NCBI GenBank assembly: GCA_009835515.1
Contig: VXXH01000190.1
Span: 1-8,905, forward strand
Length of the DNA: 8,905 nucleotides
Source: Candidatus Poribacteria bacterium
Lineage (GTDB): Bacteria; Poribacteria; WGA-4E; WGA-3G
Direction of reading: 5' to 3'
A program made the translations under genes and the position numbers. The notes under the pieces were generated by a model. The model did not search any database. It worked only from the letters and a program-made list of their open reading frames with translations, and had not been told where the DNA came from. Positions 8,001-8,905 of the stretch are shown in pieces (positions within the stretch are counted from its first letter, which is position 1; each line of letters starts with the position of its first letter).

Positions 8001-8686
8001 TGCGTATTATAATGCCGCGCCTGCTCTGCCTGTTCTTTGAGTGCCTGCGTCTCGTGCTGCAATTCCTGAATGACATCGTTGATACGGACAAGGTTTTGCT
8101 CCGTCTGTTCGAGTTTACGGAGTGCCGTCTTTTTTCGGTGCTTATACTTGGTAATGCCAGCGACCTCATCAAATAGAAAGCGACGTTCTTCGGGTCGCAC
8201 GTTCAGAATCAGGTCAATCTTGCTCTGTTCCATAACGGAATAAGCATCAACACCGATACCGGTATCCATAAAGAGTTCGCTGATATCGCGGAGCCGACAC
8301 GGACTCTGATTGATTAGATAGCGACTTTCGCCATCGCGGGTGAGGTGACGAGATACCTCAACTTCGGGGGATCCGAGAACAATATTGGGGGCATCTTCTG
8401 CGGATGCATTAGGATCGCCGCCATTAACATTTGAAAAACGTAATGCCACTTCTGTTTTCTGTGCGGGCGCGAAATTAGCACCACCATTGAAAAGCAGGTC
8501 TCGCATAGAGGTACACCGAAGCGCACGCGCACTCTGCTCCCCAAGCACCCATCGAATTGCATCGGAGACGTTGCTTTTTCCGCAACCGTTGGGTCCGACA
8601 ATGGTAGTGATGCCGGGTTCAAGTATCAATTCAATCTCCTCAGCAAAGCTCTTGAACCCACGAATTTTTATGCTATTTAAGTGCAA
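5093..8686 (-). CDS. smc: Chromosome segregation protein SMC
   Basis: SMC is the ATPase of bacterial condensin. It dimerises at its hinge, binds ScpA and ScpB, and loops and compacts the chromosome; no scpA or scpB is in this window. The 1197 residues match the usual length. The N-terminal head has GFKSFAE (10-16), Walker A GPNGCGKS (31-38) and a Q-loop glutamine at 154. A long coiled coil runs from about 165 to 510, the hinge from about 515 to 680 (ending near SGAITGGQ), and the returning coil to about 1030. The C-terminal head has the signature LSGGE (1106-1110), Walker B ending in Asp1134-Glu1135, the D-loop and the H-loop His1166. All catalytic residues are intact. The start is TTG at 8686-8684: it gives the family N-terminus (HLNSIKIRGFKSF), and GGAGG (8700-8696) lies 9 nt upstream. 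Confidence 0.98.
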   Translation of the reverse strand: MHLNSIKIRGFKSFAEEIELILEPGITTIVGPNGCGKSNVSDAIRWVLGEQSARALRCTSMRDLLFNGGANFAPAQKTEVALRFSNVNGGDPNASAEDAPNIVLGSPEVEVSRHLTRDGESRYLINQSPCRLRDISELFMDTGIGVDAYSVMEQSKIDLILNVRPEERRFLFDEVAGITKYKHRKKTALRKLEQTEQNLVRINDVIQELQHETQALKEQAEQARHYNTQQEQLKQFELDLAHREYDKLHTDYSQAQTDLDEILTTVATASETLKAAEERIEASTSRQSELDEAIRAGQTALREIETQIEQIERQIVLHKERQLNIQKQRERALQTLESLKAQQTALLTQKQERTQEHQKLEASHKIEESRLAARRQLLTQLAERITATKASVQDAQTALQETATELESSERKRLAIEHTLNSTEGNLNRLKENTDALTTEHEAATDTRDAIQRAETQLRAELVHIEAERNHVETNLQENQDALRKIEAEIQGLQNTLGSNVSRLKSLQELQSAYEGYYAGVRAVMRARTHYPDQFQGVCGVVAELLTTDAEYEVAIEVALGSDIQSVITETAEDAQSSVAFLKKHRAGRVKFLPLDFIRERRFYDEALLNKPGVIGIAQELVDYAPEYEPAMQHLLGNTLVIEDLDAAVALTRQFRPRARLVTLDGDIIDTSGAITGGQMSQKQGGLLGRARELETLENEIGKLTRNSNRKTEKRKAYAAKIADLQKTRQTLTAQWQDKRVEKASVTKDMEQANLQVTRLEHQLAEIRAENRELSKAVDASREEQEVLETEIAALTQKSTRTQRWIERVSEQIESESKKHAEVSGSCQEMEVFLAGQHQKLQGLLSELETIEETYQRAAKDIAEQQAIIDSDEQTKIDLGEQVAAAQRKFLSLEGDRAEAESHVDELTQERETLLQEVAILQKEMRATRRNFERQNKARHQLEVKTTQLEMRIKSVSTRIHDKYQVSIDALPPLMNDEQAMDEIDLLDNIEKLKAEITGMGAVNLKAIEAYEEHKKRQDFLVAQRDDVQQSMQATIQVIQKINQTSREVFLETFEQVQTNFQEVFTQLFGGGETELLLTDPSDVLESGIDIIARPPGKRPQSITLLSGGERSLVAIGLLFAVFKIKPSPFCVLDEVDAALDEANVLRFANLIRAYVENTQFIIITHNRRTMEIADAMYGVTMEQAGISKIVSAKFAE

Positions 8687-8695
8687 AGGTTCAGC

Positions 8696-8700
8696 CCTCC
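8696..8700 (-). promoter_or_regulatory. Ribosome binding site that fixes the smc TTG start
   Basis: GGAGG on the minus strand, within GGGAGGG, lies 9 nt before the TTG at 8686. It supports a non-ATG start at the position where the conserved SMC N-terminus begins. Confidence 0.75.
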
Positions 8701-8718
8701 CACTACAAGTTTAAATGA

Positions 8719-8733
8719 TTATCACAATGATAA
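8719..8733. promoter_or_regulatory. 15-nt palindrome overlapping the smc promoter
   Basis: TTATCA (8719-8724) and TGATAA (8728-8733) form a perfect inverted repeat around a 3-nt centre. The site covers the candidate -10 element and start point of smc, where a repressor would bind. It does not match the Fur 7-1-7 arrangement or the FNR site, and no regulator is implied. Confidence 0.4.
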
Positions 8734-8756
8734 GCACTTTTAAAGACAGCTTTCAA
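8727..8756 (-). promoter_or_regulatory. Candidate smc promoter
   Basis: On the minus strand TTGAAA (8756-8751) and TATCAT (8732-8727) are separated by 18 nt, and each matches the sigma70 consensus in five of six bases. Transcription would begin near 8720, leaving a leader of about 34 nt that holds the GGAGG ribosome site. Confidence 0.5.
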
Positions 8757-8905
8757 ATCCGTTATCTTGCAAGGTGAAAGCACGCCTTCAACTTTAGTTT
8801 TATCCTGAACATTGATATAATACGCAATATAGATGAAAAAAGTTTCAGGATTTTCAGGTGTCCAAAGTCCTCGCAAGTGTCAAAACATCGATTTCAGCAG
8901 GGTCG

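Larger units (their letters stand above)
8703..8905 (-). pseudogene. Possible 3' end of a frameshifted or degraded gene upstream of smc
   Basis: On the minus strand one frame is open from 8879 to a TAG at 8705-8703. It reads as plausible protein (LWTPENPETFFIYIAYYI, then NVQDKTKVEGVLSPCKITD, ending in DNHLNL) but contains no ATG. The preceding frame, open from the window edge (8904) to a TGA at 8856-8854, reads DPAEIDVLTLARTLDT. The two frames overlap at 8854-8879. Dropping one base there would join LTLAR to LWTPENPE, as expected for a one-base insertion in an originally continuous gene. The stop lies 16 nt before the smc TTG, the spacing of an upstream operon partner. I recognise no family. 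It could also be noncoding sequence that is open by chance. Confidence 0.38.

Noticed and set aside
8719..8733. Fur or FNR box upstream of smc
   Set aside because: The half-sites TTATCA/TGATAA are in the opposite arrangement to the Fur 7-1-7 site and do not match the FNR half-site TTGAT.

Overview
The window is a compact bacterial chromosomal segment with two convergent gene pairs. A truncated third gene lies at the left edge and a possible broken gene at the right edge. Base composition and codon use look even across the large genes, and I see no integrase, transposase, tRNA, rRNA or CRISPR array. The PhyH-type dioxygenase, the divergent deoxyhypusine-synthase-like protein and the heptamer-based intergenic repeats (GATAACC/GACAACC) recall Candidatus Poribacteria (sponge-associated and marine bacteria). 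That placement is from memory of the lineage, not from a search, and is tentative.

Layout. (1) 1-229, minus: the N-terminus of a phytanoyl-CoA dioxygenase (PhyH)-like protein, cut by the window edge and driven by a sigma70-type promoter that matches both consensus hexamers exactly. (2) 230-428: a divergent promoter region. (3) 429-3176, plus: RecG, the fork-remodelling helicase, with all motor motifs intact and a long acidic linker that carries two copies of a sliding-clamp-binding-like motif. (4) 3200-3895, plus: an acidic protein of unknown function, 23 nt downstream of recG and so probably co-transcribed; it appears to contain an internal duplication. (5) 3909-4877, minus: a deoxyhypusine-synthase-like protein, convergent with (4) across only 13 nt. 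(6) 4878-5092: an intergenic region built of inverted heptamer arrays around a long imperfect inverted repeat. (7) 5093-8686, minus: a complete SMC protein with a TTG start. (8) 8687-8905: the smc promoter region, overlapping a 15-nt palindrome and an open frame that looks like the end of a gene disrupted by a one-base shift.

Functionally the centre of the window concerns chromosome maintenance. RecG rescues stalled forks and recombination intermediates, and SMC compacts and segregates the chromosome. They are on opposite strands, so they are neighbours and not an operon. I found no complete new multi-gene system. The most novel signals are the repeated clamp-motif-like peptides in the RecG linker, the structured intergenic repeat element, the duplicated unknown protein and the broken frame upstream of smc.
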